A DNA stretch of 64,000 bases, taken from NCBI GenBank assembly GCA_020284085.1, contig JACEVL010000083.1, positions 537,501 through 601,500 on the forward strand, in the 5' to 3' direction. This DNA comes from Aporrectodea caliginosa (Eukaryota > Annelida > Clitellata > Crassiclitellata > Lumbricidae). A program made the translations under genes and the position numbers. Below, piece after piece: positions 11,401 to 24,700 of this stretch (the first letter of the stretch is position 1; every line of letters begins with the position of its first letter). The notes beneath the pieces are model-generated. The model had not been told where the DNA came from. It saw nothing but the letters and a program-made list of their open reading frames with translations, and did no database searches.

Positions 11401-12368
11401 TACGCATATATATATACATAGCACGTGCCAATGTGCATATTCGCCATAGTGCACTTATATATAGGCTAGGCCTGTCCATAATCTGAATTGGTCGTTTTAG
11501 CTACTCAGATATATATATTATATATATATAATATATATATATATAATTGACTACATAAAATAAAACTTATGCTAAGGAAAAGCTTTCACTTGCACTTATA
11601 TTATAACATAATTGACTCGCACTCATGTGTATAGTATGCTACATAATATAGTTACTGACCGATATGCTCGAGTTCCGTATTACACTAAGGATGTGTATTT
11701 GAATAAAAAAAACGTATGCGCTTTATTCCGAGTTATATATAGGGCCTACAGTATGCATTTGTATCTACACACCGATAACACATAATGCGTGTAGTGTATT
11801 AGTATATTATATCCACTGTTAGACAGTGTGTGAACGCAGCCACATTCGGTCAATCGACAATTGACGGAAAGGCTTAAGATATTTTTGCCTCGTGTACGCT
11901 GGAACTCTGTCGTCAGCCTATCCAGTTCCTGTCCGTCTGTCTTACTAATCTGTCTGTCTGTTTGTACGTCTGACTCTGGCTCTGTCTGTGTGAGTCCTGC
12001 TTTGTCTAATCGATTGGCAAAGACCGTCTTAGACATCGGATTTCGCTTAGGCGGCCGGATTTATAAGGGCCGACCGAACAGGTGTCTGACGGAAACACTT
12101 CTGGGTCGATACTATTACCCTATTTGGGGTAGAAAATGCCATTCGTTAAGACACTCGCATGCAGTCCAAAAATAGAGAAAATGGGAGCTATAATCGTTGG
12201 TTCTAAGCAGATGTAAAATTCGTCGATGTTTTAGCAATGCAGCGGATTATAAGCAGCTTTCTTAATGCACTGCGAAATAGTGCGAGGAACTCAGAATAAG
12301 ACTGGTATTCGGAAATCTATGTTCCTTGGTTTATAACCAAACCGAGTAAGAACAAGAACCACACAGCG

Positions 12369-12402
<34 letters not shown>

Positions 12403-15400
12403 TTTCGTTTATTCCGAACACCAGGCTGACAGAACGCAGCTTGTTACATTAGTTAGTTGTATATTTATAAATGTGTTCATTTGTATGCCACCTTGTCCTG
12501 TCTGAATATCGTTAATTTAATTTTGAGTGATTTATTCAGAATATGCTTTTATATAGTACTCTAGAAATGAAATTGCGGTTGTCCTTGTCCGAAAGAGAGA
12601 AGCCATGGGCCCGAGGACGGAGCACATGTCCACAAGAGGGGCGAGGTGGTGGGAAGAGCCGGTGGAGTAGGCCTACATGGTGTTCATCGTTGCACACAGA
12701 GCTAAACATCTAAGATGCTTGAATTGAATAGAATAGATTAACATGACACAACATTACACAAAACGTGATTGCGGTCTGCCGATCAGAGTTGTCTTTCTCA
12801 AGAAACGAGTATAATTAATAAAAGAACATAATATGATGTAATGTAATGAAATGTGATGTAATATAATAGGATAAGAAAAGATTGATTAATTAGCAAAGCA
12901 CTCTTGAATAAGCTGGTGCCCTGCGCCTAGCTTTAGGATAATTTTGAACAATCATAATGAATCGGACCGAATTGCTGTGCACTGCGGAGTGCACGGCAAT
13001 CATGTGTAGCCTAACTAACATCAATCAATCAATCAATCAAAATTTATATAGCGCCCTTTCAAGATCCCTACTCAGAGGCGCTCCCGACCCAGGCCATACG
13101 GAAGAATGCAGTTTTCAACAGTTTTAAGTCATTTAGCCAGGGTAGGCAAGACTGCGTTGATTTAGGCTGCGTTAACTGTCATTCACGCAATTTCGTTGTA
13201 TTAAATTACGCAACATTACAATTGAGTCATGTTTTTCCACCGCAAACTGGAACATTTTTTAACTGTCGGCCTGAATTAATTGTAGACGACGATTCATTTC
13301 CGTGATATTTCTTCTCTTCTGTTTTGCAGTATCATGCACGACATCCGTTCTCTAAATTCTATCAATTCCTTCAAGCTGGCCTATAAAGAACACTTACTCA
13401 AAGGCTGATAACTTTACTTCTGCAATGACTATGAATTCTTATACGCTAGGGTGTTGATTCGTGTTCCCCTTATGTTTAACCACTTTGTCTCCACTAGAGT
13501 GAGGATGACTAGAGAAGCCCTTGAGCTTCTTATCCTCATGAGTCGAATTATCCTATTACTTTGAACATCCATTTTTCACAATAATACAGGACATTGTCTT
13601 TTAAGGATTAGTACTTGCGTAACCTGTAAACTTTATAATATTAGTATAATACACTGTGCATTGTGAATGCGTCATTTACTGAATGTGTCAATTACTGAAT
13701 CGATTCCAGTAAATTTGATTTGATTTAATTTGATGCGCTTATAAAGAACAGTAAATACTCGATTACGATTACGATTACGATTAGTGGTTACAATAACTGA
13801 CGTCGTTTTTGCCTTTGACGTCTTTCTTCAGTTTGTGATGGCCATGCACCTTAAGTTCTCTGTGTTCTTTGGTTGCGTTAGGTCATCCAAGATTCTTCAA
13901 TCAAATTACCTGTGGACTGGATATGGTTGCTTTGGCCGGAGAATGGCTGACAGCAACCGCTAACGCTAACATGTAAGCTGATAGTAATATTATTGATGAT
14001 CGATAAAACATATATAAGTTGATAGAAATTATAATCAGTAAAACATGTAAGCTAATTGCAATTGATAATCGATAAAACTTGTACGTTGATAGCAATTGCT
14101 AATCAGTAAAACATGTAAGCTCATAGCAATTGATAATCGATAAAACACTGTAACTTAATTGAGTGATTTTTAAACTCTCCAAAGATATCCAGCAAACGTT
14201 GATGTAGGGAAGACAGATAAGAAGGACAATAGTCACCCGAGATAAGGATACAATATTGAGGCTATACAAATCACTGGTTAGGCCACAGTTGGAATACTGC
14301 ATCCAGGTGTGGAGTCCTTACCTGAAACAGGACATGGAAAAGCTGGAGAAGGTGCAAAGAAGAGCTACAAAAATGATTCGGGGCTACAAGGATTTGGGAT
14401 ATGAAGAAAGGTTGAAAAGGTGTGGACTAACAACATTGGAGAGAAGGAGGAGCAGAGGAGACCTAATTGAAGCCTACAAGATTATTACTGAAAAGGAGGC
14501 AGTGCAGAAGGAGAAGTTTTTGAATTAGCACCAAACAAGGCAACTCGGGGACATAGGTATAAATTATTTAAGAAACCAAAAGGGACATTAGGGCAGAAAT
14601 GCTTCAGTGCAAGAGTTGTAGATTCGTGGAATAGTTTGGATGATAGTACTGTCTCAGTGGACACTATCACAGCTTTTAAGAAGAAGCTAGGAAAATTGGG
14701 CTATTAACCATGTTCCAGGTTAATTACAGTGGTTCTAACACAGACTAAACGTCTTCTGAACCACTTAAAACCCTTGTTATGTTATGTTATGTTATGTTAT
14801 AACTTCTCAGACCATTTTAAATTCGTAAGAAACGCGCAGTAAATTATAGTTCCGCGATATTTTAGAATCTAAACGGCTCGCTATATTGTAATTCTAATTG
14901 AACATTTATATAGCGTCACTCAGAGATTCAGAGACGCTCTCTACCCATTTCAAGTCAGTGTTGTCTCTAACAAGTAGGGCCTAGTATAGTCTTCAGGCGT
15001 TTCCGAAACAGAGGAAGAGAAAGGCTAAGGAGCTCAAGACGCAATTCATGCTGAAGGTGGTTTCAACTGGAGGGACCGACATAGGCAAAGCTTCTGGATG
15101 AGCAGGTCAACTTGGGTCAATCTGCAGCTATAAGGGATAAACACTGCGCTGTATAAGTGCCCATATCCATACATTGTTAATGGAAAGAACGATACTGTGC
15201 ATAGCTATGATATCCGTTGCGCTCTTCATACTGTAATGTGACCAGCAAGCATAAAGTGTCTGACTATTGAGCAACTTTGTTATGGCCTACACTGTCGCAG
15301 GTTTTAAGCGAAGGTCAAAATGCAATAGAAATGCATTCTGCAGGCTGCATGTGGACTCGAATTCCGGGCTGGACGATCATGGACCCAGTAATTACCACTT

Positions 15401-18400
15401 GACAGAGCACTGTTTCGATTGCTTTGCAAATCTGGCAATGTTATAGTGCACCACAAATACCAGACGACTTGCACTTAACTGAACTTTGTTTCGAGGCTGA
15501 TTTTTTCTTCTACGACCCTGTCTAGGAATTTCGCTATTGTGGGCCCAACTAGCTGGAACCGGTAGCCTAAGTCCCTCAGGGCCGACCTTTTTCTATTTCT
15601 TTTGACCAGTTCCGCCAGCTCCTGAAACCTCTCTTTACCAGTGAAGACACTGGCCCAGGTCAGGAGCGCCTCTGATCGTGAATGGCGCTATATAATACTC
15701 GATTACGATTACGATTACGATTACTTACTGACTGGTTTTGTCGCAGGTTTACTTACGAGATAGCTCCGGTTTTCATTCTGATGGAAGACGTCGTACTGAC
15801 TAAGATGCGGAAGTGCTTGGGCTGGGTGAACGGAGATGGAGACGGAATATTTGCTCCAGGTGAGGACTTAGTCGGACTCTGTATGGTTGGGCTCTGACTC
15901 TGTAGGCAGGGCGATGTAAAGTATGGAAATACACAGGGCACAAAACTAAATTAAGGCAAGAGAAGGTAAGGTCATTTAATGGAACTTAAGGTTGGGTAAG
16001 GCAGGACAATGTAAGTTGAAGCAAAGCAAACACCTAATGAGTTAAGCGAGAGAAAGTTAGGCAAGGAAAGATAGCCTATAGAATGGGTTGTCAGTTCTTT
16101 ATTACACGCCTAAATATTAATAGAGTAAAGTAGGCCTATGCTGGTAGTAGTGCACGGCAAGACAAGAGGGTAAGAGATAAGGCTAAGTGGAAGGGTAACC
16201 ACTTATTTACATGTATTAGCTCGTCTCTCGTTTATAGGATCGCAGTAGGATTCCAGCAGCGATTAAATATCATTTCAATAACTGCACACAATTCAGACTA
16301 TCTAGATCCATGGACTGGTCTGTCTACCTATCGCTGTCATCCATTTTGTTTTTGTGTATGTATACCCGTTTGTCTTTCTCTTGTATACCTGTAATCTGCA
16401 GATGATATATTATACAACACTACATTTACAGTTCTTATTTCACTATCGATCCTTTCATACAAAAATTTACTTTGTGTTGTTAGGCAAAGATAAATTTATA
16501 AATGTAATACAATTATACAATACAGTATCATAGGCTTGTAAGGCTGATGATGAATCGTTGCTGCTCTATTCGCCAGGTGGCGCCATATCTAACCTGTACG
16601 CTGCGATGGTCGCCCGTCATAAGATAATGCCGGAGAGCAAGGCAAAAGGACTGTGTGGAGCGCAACGTCTCGTCATGTTCGCATCGGATCAGGTGTGATC
16701 TATCTGCCAGCCATCATCATCATCGCCATCACCACCATAACCACAAACACCACTCAGCCACCAACACCACCACCGCCGCCACCACCACCACGACCATGCC
16801 ATGACCACTTCTTCCATCACCACGTTCACCATCACAGGTTCATGTCCAACACCACCACCACCATCACTGCTTCTCTTTTCAGTCCGCCATCCCTCCTCTG
16901 CCAACACCACCAGTACCATTGTTCCACCACCACCACCACCACCATCACCACCATGATGTCTCTTAGTAGGGTGTCGCTCCTTCAAGATGTGTCCATACCA
17001 TTTCATCTGCCACCCCCGTATAGTGCCATCACCATCTTCTTTCACCACCACCTGTAAGATTAGGGGAATGGGGTATGCCAGCGTCACCACCAGCCACCTG
17101 CTCAAACCACCACCACCACCACCACCACCTGTTTCACCGGAGTGCACCACCAGTGCTCGCCATCAGCCACCACCACCATGCAAACCACCACCATCACCAC
17201 CACCATCGACGCTGACCACCACCACCTCACCATAAAAATACCACCAGGAAGGCAACCACCACCTTCCATTCATCCCGAGGAATATGTAAAATGACGCCAT
17301 GACCATCACCACTACCAAAACCACCGCCGCCGCCACATATACACAATTCCCCATCAGCATCCTCCTCATTGATTTCACATCTGCTATCACTCGCCACCGC
17401 TAACACAGCCATTGCAGATTTTCTTTAGAAAAGTAAAAAATCTAAACAGTATACACAGCGTTCGAATCAACAGTCGACTTTCTCAATGATTGTCCATGCT
17501 TTGCTGAGTGGCACTGTGTCACAACGATTTACCGGCTGATTTGTTGCTTTGCTCTTTAATTGACCAATTGAACTGTGTTTGCCACAATAGTTTAAAATTG
17601 GTTTATTGAATAACCGTGGTTTAAAATTGGTTTATTGAATAACCGTGGTTTAAAATTGGTTTATTGAATAACCGTGGTTTAAAATTGGTTTATTGAATAA
17701 CCGTGGTTTAATATTGGTTTATTGAATAACCGATTTGTCTTTACTGGTTGATTTACTTATTGGTCTATTGCTTCATTGATTAGCTTGGTGCAAAGCCAGC
17801 CTTGCACTGACGGACTCGCAGACTGTCCTAATCATTGACTTACAGACTCATTCCCTGACTAACTGACTGAGTATGAGTAGGCCATACTATCTACAAAAGT
17901 CAGACTGCATTAGAAATTGAAAGTTCTGCTTAACCCCAATGCATCAACTATTTTGTTTTTCTAATCACTTACAGAGCCATTACTCAGCCAAGCGAGCAGG
18001 TGCGATTCTTGGCATTGGAACAGACAACGTCATCTATGTCAAGTCAGACGAAAGGTGAGATAATTATATAGCCCTATTTCTATGCTGCTCTTTTTTTATC
18101 GAACTCTGACTTACGAAAATGTCTATTTAATGTGAAAATATTAACGAAAAATAATAACCTTTAACGTTGACTATTACGTTTCAACTATGTTTGCGCTATA
18201 TCAAACTCAACTGTTTACGTCATAACATTACATTATTATGCAATTATTAAGCGTCGCTATCTACTGACCAGGCATCAATCGATGGCGCTGATCAATTGTG
18301 AGTGAGGGACTTGTTCGTGGTGTCTGCACAGTGGGGAGGCTCAGGGGAGGCTCGAACCCGTACTCCCCACGTTACAAGGGGAGCGCTGTCGCCAATCGGG

Positions 18401-20225
18401 TAACTCCCTCTGCATAGACGTAGACGACTGTCAGACAGGCTGAGACTTCGTTGTTGGATGAGTTCTCTGTGTTTGCGAGGATCTGCTGGTGAAGACTTTC
18501 TCCATCTGCTAGATCGCCAGATGAACTTCTCGTCCATAACACACTCGTAACAATATTAGTTTGGCGGGAAACGCCTTCGAGACGTTTACTAGGCGCTACA
18601 TAATCCTGTACATACCGTATTATTTGCCATTCTGGCCAGCTGTCCTTATTTTCCGATGTATCAGAAATATATTACATATATATATATATATTATATAGGC
18701 TAATAGGGGCCCCGATAGCGCATTGGATAACACGCTGGCATAGAGAGCGAGAGGTACTGAGTTCGAGCTGGCGGATATGCTTAGGCTGCTATTAGCGCCG
18801 TTGTATTGCTGTCTGTTCTGTTAGTAGTTAAGATTTAAAATCGCATAACATGTAAATGTACAGCGCAGTGCGTTTGTCAGGCGCTTAATATATATAAGAT
18901 TATTATTATTAAAAGATTATTAATATATATATAAGTTGGTTCAGTTTAAGGCTTTCGTCGTTTTCAGAGGGAAGATGATACCCTCGGAACTGGAGCGGCA
19001 GATCGAAAAGGCGAAGGCCGAGGGAGGAAGACCGTTCTTCGTTACAGCCACAGCTGGAACCACTGTTCTCGGGTCCTTCGATCCAATCAACGAAATTGCT
19101 GACGTCTGCGAAAGACACAAAATCTGGCTCCATGTTGACGTAAGTTAAGTCAACTCTGGCTCCATGTTGACGTAAGTTAAGTCAACTCTGAAATTATAAT
19201 TGAAGTGAACTCCCGAACTACCGAACAGAACGACGTTCAGTTGGTATATTTTGAATGAAGTTTCGCCGATTGAGTAAGTTAGCAAATGACTTATATTAAA
19301 CGAAACCTGGTTCCACGTAGAGGAAACTTTAGTCACTCCTTGACAAATCGATACAACTCTCTTGAACATATATAAGCCTTACATACGTATCATACGACAT
19401 ACTCTACGTAATTATAATTATTGAGCATGGCCTGGGTAGTATACCATCGAGTGTTTAACGACATCTTGTGAGCAGTTGCTTTAGCCGCTGACGTCGGCCT
19501 TATCTTAACCTTGAAGGTATTTCTGCAGGAATCAGATTGAAAATGTAGTGAAGTCTTAATGATTCGCCAGTAGAGAAATTTGGTTCGAGATTTCTGCTCC
19601 ACTTGCGTCAGCTACAATGATAACTTAGGCATCAATCCAAAGCACTTCACGGCTACATGGCGTAGCACAGAGAGTAGCCAATACTTACTTAGAATGTCCT
19701 TCTACCTTATGTAGGCCTATCAGTTGAGGCTGTGGAGTTGTATGCACCGACTGTTGCTGCTTTCACAGGGTGCCTGGGGAGGTGGCTTGTTGCTGTCGAG
19801 GAAACACAGATGTCGATTAGACGGAATTCACAGGTGAGAGCTTCTAATGCAACGATAGTTGTAATCAGTAAAATAACAAGATACTGTTATTGTTGAAGCC
19901 TTCTTATTTCCTAGGGTCTGTCACGCTGAGAGCGCCTCTGAATAGCTTTATAAATTCTCAGATACAATACGATACGATTGTTAACATTTCACAATTATTA
20001 TGCTGATGATGATTCCCAGCACTAATTAACTGGCCATCTTAATTTGGATTTTAGTACTCCATCGTAAAATAAGTTTATTGAGTGAAACAGATCAGTTCTT
20101 AAAATTATCTTCATTCCTCTGCGGATTAATATTTCGTTCTTATTACAAGAATCAATTAATCCGGTAAGAAGCGCCTTGGATAAATTGCTACAACGCGCTA
20201 TATTTATTCAGGTGTATATATATAT

Positions 20226-20263
<38 letters not shown>

Positions 20264-20720
20264 TATAGGAAAGCTCTGTAACGGAATTTTCCTATAAGTA
20301 TAATAGATTGTATGCCCAAAACACCGACTCACTGTTGGGGTTTGTTGTTCATAGAGCGAATTCAGTCACTTGGAATCCGCACAAACTGATGGGAACTTTG
20401 CTTCAGTGTTCGGCGATTCTAATCAAAGAGAAGGTAAGATCTGTCTGTCTGTCTGTCTGTATCTCTCTCTGTCTGTCTGTCTGTCTGTATCTCTCTGTCT
20501 GTCTGTCTGCCTGTCTGTCTGTATCTCTCTCTCTCTCTGTCTGTCTCTCTCTCTCTCTGTCTCTATCTCTGTCTGTCTGTCTGTCTCTCTCTCTGTCTGT
20601 CTCTGTCTGTCTCTCCCCCTCTTTTCTCTGTCTGTCTGTCTGTCTCTCTCTGTCTCTCTCTGTGTGTGTCTCTCTGTGTCTCTCTGTGTCTGTGTCTGTC
20701 TCTGTCTGTCTCTCTCTCTC

Positions 20721-20778
<58 letters not shown>

Positions 20779-21731
20779 ATCCCACTATGGAATGGCTTAT
20801 TCTGCCAATCCTATGGGGAATCCTACAACATGGCATGACTAAAGACAAACGGTGGATCTACGGCAATCAATGTAAATGTTCGAGTTTTTCTATAGCGACC
20901 GTAAAATTATGGCTCTCGACACTGCTCATTTTTCAATGAATTGATCGGGTGAGATCCTTCACCACCGCTGCCCCTTTGAATAGATGACGCTCATTTGAGG
21001 TCCTCGTGTACGACCTGTGCTAGCCAGAGATTTAAATCTCTTAATATCTAGGCCACCATCGGCCGGCGAACCGAACTCAGTCCCACACAGTGCTAATCCA
21101 AACCTGGAAGGATTTTGTCAGCTTGTGGGTCTGTGAATGCTTCAGCAAACTAACACTGGCAGTGTTATTTATCTCAGGGTCTTCTGCAGGCGTGCAACTC
21201 GTCCAACGCCAGTTACCTCTTCCAACAAGACAAATTTTACGACGTGTCCTATGACACGGGAGACAAGGCCATCCAGTGCGGTCGCCATAACGACGTCTTC
21301 AAGCTCTGGCTGGTCTGGAGGGCAAAGGGAGAACTGGGCTTCGAGAAGCAGATCGACAGGCTGATGGATATGTCCAAGTGAGTACCAGCTTTCAGTAATA
21401 TGTTACAAAGTTCGGATGTCTACGACTACAACTGTGAATAATTTCTTATGCATAAGCCTCTAACTCATTTGATTCAAAATGTTTCAATTTGTTAAAATCT
21501 TTTACGTTCAAATAAAGCAACATTATAGTGGGACGCGGTGTTGTAGCTGTAGGTTCTGTGCCTTGTAACTGGAGGGTCGCAGGTTCGAATCTACCTCAAG
21601 CCACTGCGTAGCGACCCTGGACAAGTTGCTCGCCTACAATTGTCGGTGAGGAAGGCAACGGGAACCACCTCGCTCATTTCTCCCGGGATGGCATAAAAAG
21701 CCAATGGACCTGCCTTCGGGCAGAGAACAGC

Positions 21732-21789
<58 letters not shown>

Positions 21790-24700
21790 TATCAAAACAA
21801 CATTATTTTGTGCATTTATCCAGCTAATGTGAATGACTGTAGGCGCTTTCTAATGTCTTGATATAAACTCCGATAATATTATATTAATTTTGAAACTGAC
21901 TGTTGATTTCCAGGTATCTCCTAAAGCGCGTCAGCGAAAGAGAAGGCTTCGAGATGGTTATTCCAAACGTAAGCTACCACAGTCTTCGTATTGAAATCTT
22001 AACAATAACAGCACGGTTTCGCTTACGGATACTGACTTTCATTTCATTTCTGGAATTAGGGTAAAGTCTCAGTAGTGGGCTGCAGAATTTCCAGCTCTTG
22101 TGCGATAAGTCATATTTGCCAACAATACCACCAAACCATCCCATCGCTACCGCCACTACTGCCAGCGCTTCTACCAGCACAATCATTGTTGTTATCATCA
22201 TCGTCATCGTCGTCGTCATCGTCATCATCGTGATCATCATTGTGATCGTCATCATCATCGTCATCAACATCATCGTCATGAAAATAAAAAGAAATCTGAA
22301 GTTTATTTCTGCTGAATTGTTGGACCTGTGATTACAAAGTTTCTCTGCCGTGGCATATAGCTTATAGGACAGAGCATTTAAGAGATGACGTGGACGTCGG
22401 TGATGCCTATCTTTCTTGTCCGTGTGGTCAGTTGAGAGGTTGCAACTGAGAAATGATTTGTTGACAGTCGATTTCTTTTATTTCTGGTCTCTAGCCGGAA
22501 TTCCTGAACGTCTGCTTCTGGTATGTTCCAAAGAATCTTCGCCATCTTCCGCACAACAAAGAACGCGATGAAAAACTTCATAAGGTACGCGCGAAAACTT
22601 ATAGCATAAAATTAATTAGAACAAAGCATACAGCTAAGTAACAATTAACATTATTGCACCACTTTTCCAAGGAAAGCAAATGCTTTGGTGCGCCTTCGAT
22701 AGATGTCTAATTGCGCAATCTGATGAAGGCGTTTTAGAAGTTAAAAGATTAGATTTGTGAGATTGTTTTATTAATTCGATTTGAATACGCTAGATTTACA
22801 CAATTAACTGTCGTGAGATGCTCAGAATACGGTATTTAACTCTCGTTGAGAAGACAACGTAGGCCTGTAATCAACACTGAACCTAGTCAGGTCATTTGAC
22901 CAACAGTAAGTTATAGTATGGCATCTAGCCTATTATAGAGAGTATTTTTATTCAATAGCCTATTTCTATTTTACTAACTTAGATAATTAACTTATACGAA
23001 ACTATTAAAGTGCCATGGAAGGCTTAGAAGTCTTTCTACGACGTAAGTCAGCTAAACAAAAAAAGACACAGTTCTAACCAATGCTAGTCCTACTGTATTC
23101 ATTTGACCAAATTGTGACCGAAAACCAGTTTATTGTAAATGGATGAGGTTTTTTATACCTACTTTCTGTAATTTGCGAACAAAACAGCAGGGCCGTTTTT
23201 ACCATAGGTGCAAGCGGTGCGGTGCACCGCGGGCCCCTGAGCCGAGTTTTATTGCTATTTGCTACATGTAAATGTCGAGTGCAAGTCTCAGTATCACTTC
23301 AAATTTCTGTGAAACGAAAGAGTGTAAGGAAGCACTAGTAATTATATTGATATAATTCACTATGTTTACTAATGTTTACTTACTCTTTTGCATGCTTACT
23401 GACCCGCCACAACAGCACGCAACGTGCACCCGCATTCCATAGATTATAGACTTATGGTCATATATGTACTGTGAATGCTCCATAGATATTGCATTATATC
23501 GATGACACGCCCTACTCTCTGTGCTTAAAATAATACCCGTGAATCCATCACATCACATCATTTTGATGCACGTATCTGTTTACCTATTTAGTTAGCTCGG
23601 TGTTTTGACTTAATTTAAGTAAGTAAGTATATTCTTTATTGAAGCAGCTGCAATCCGAATTCCGGTGTGCATACATCATAATAATTATATAATAAGCAAT
23701 CAATAGTCAATGTGAATAAAACACTCTAACTATAAAAATTTCTTCATGTTGTGGTCAGCTAATGATAAAACATGATAGGGGTCGAAGGGAATAGGCCAAC
23801 AGCTCTTTTCGAGGGAGAAACCTATGGAGAACATGGCCCTGGTTTCCCAGAACCGCCTAAAACAGGCAGATGTCGGCTTTAAGGCATAGTTGTTCAAAGG
23901 TTCATTACAAAGCCCATCCATGCCGGAGCTGCATAGAGCAAGCGAGCCACCGAGCCACCGTGGTCGCCCTCACCACATCGTAAAGCCCAGGGCTTTTTGA
24001 CGTTAATATTGCCTAAAAGTTAAAATTTTAAACTTAGCAAGTGGTTGTGCCTCTCGGTGACTGATATATGTATGTATAAGTAGGCCTAATATTGAGTTTG
24101 AAATTTCAGTTATATTCGGTTGCGTTAGCATTATGAGTAGCTCATAATATAAATAAATCCGGATCGCAGAAAAGACAGGCGAGTGAAACTCAGAAGTTCA
24201 GTGACTCAGCAATACAGTGTAATCGATTTGCAACTGGAGAAAATTGTTGACGCTTTCATGCATGTAACAAAAAGTTAGACGTTGGATTTGGACTGTTTAG
24301 CCTGCATTTGATGGATTTAGACAAACTGTGTGACTGTGAGAGATGAAAAAGGACATTGCTGATATTTTGGCCTAGCTGATATTTTGCCCTATGACATTTA
24401 CTCATTTGCTGCAGGCTGCAGCGTTGAAGAATTAACTACTTATTTGACATTTATTAGATTTTATTGACAAATTGTTGTTATGTAGTGTTGAAATGTTCTA
24501 TCTATGCCTACACTTACTCTCAAACAGTCACTAATACTAGTGTGTATAAGAAATATAAAAACCAACGGCAAACCAACGGCCGCTCGACCGATGCGGGCCC
24601 CTGTGGTAACTTTTTGCACCTACATTCACAGAACCTTATAAACGGCCCTGCAAAACAGGTCATTTTTATAGCGAATCTTAAGAACCCTTTCAGAGGTGCG

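Larger units (their letters stand above)
9640..13881. other. GAD intron 1, remaining sequence
   Basis: No exon found. Holds a perfect 15-bp hairpin at 10,633-10,674, retroelement tails at 10,940-10,970, 12,371-12,460 and 13,021-13,095, an AT run at 11,508-11,546 and (AATC)n at 12,371-12,402. Confidence 0.6.

Noticed and set aside
13326..13400. CACGACATCCGTTCTC looked like GAD His-Pro-Arg-Phe exon sequence
   Set aside because: The real exon for this part is at 13,882-13,972; the segment has no fitting frame or borders.
16653..17412. His/Pro- or Gly-rich open frames
   Set aside because: CAC/CCA low-complexity sequence; no splice or family support.
17590..17732. CRISPR-like regular repeats
   Set aside because: Head-to-tail 29-bp units with no spacers in an animal intron.
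20403..20838. Long open frames on both strands
   Set aside because: Produced by the TCTG/TC/AC microsatellite.
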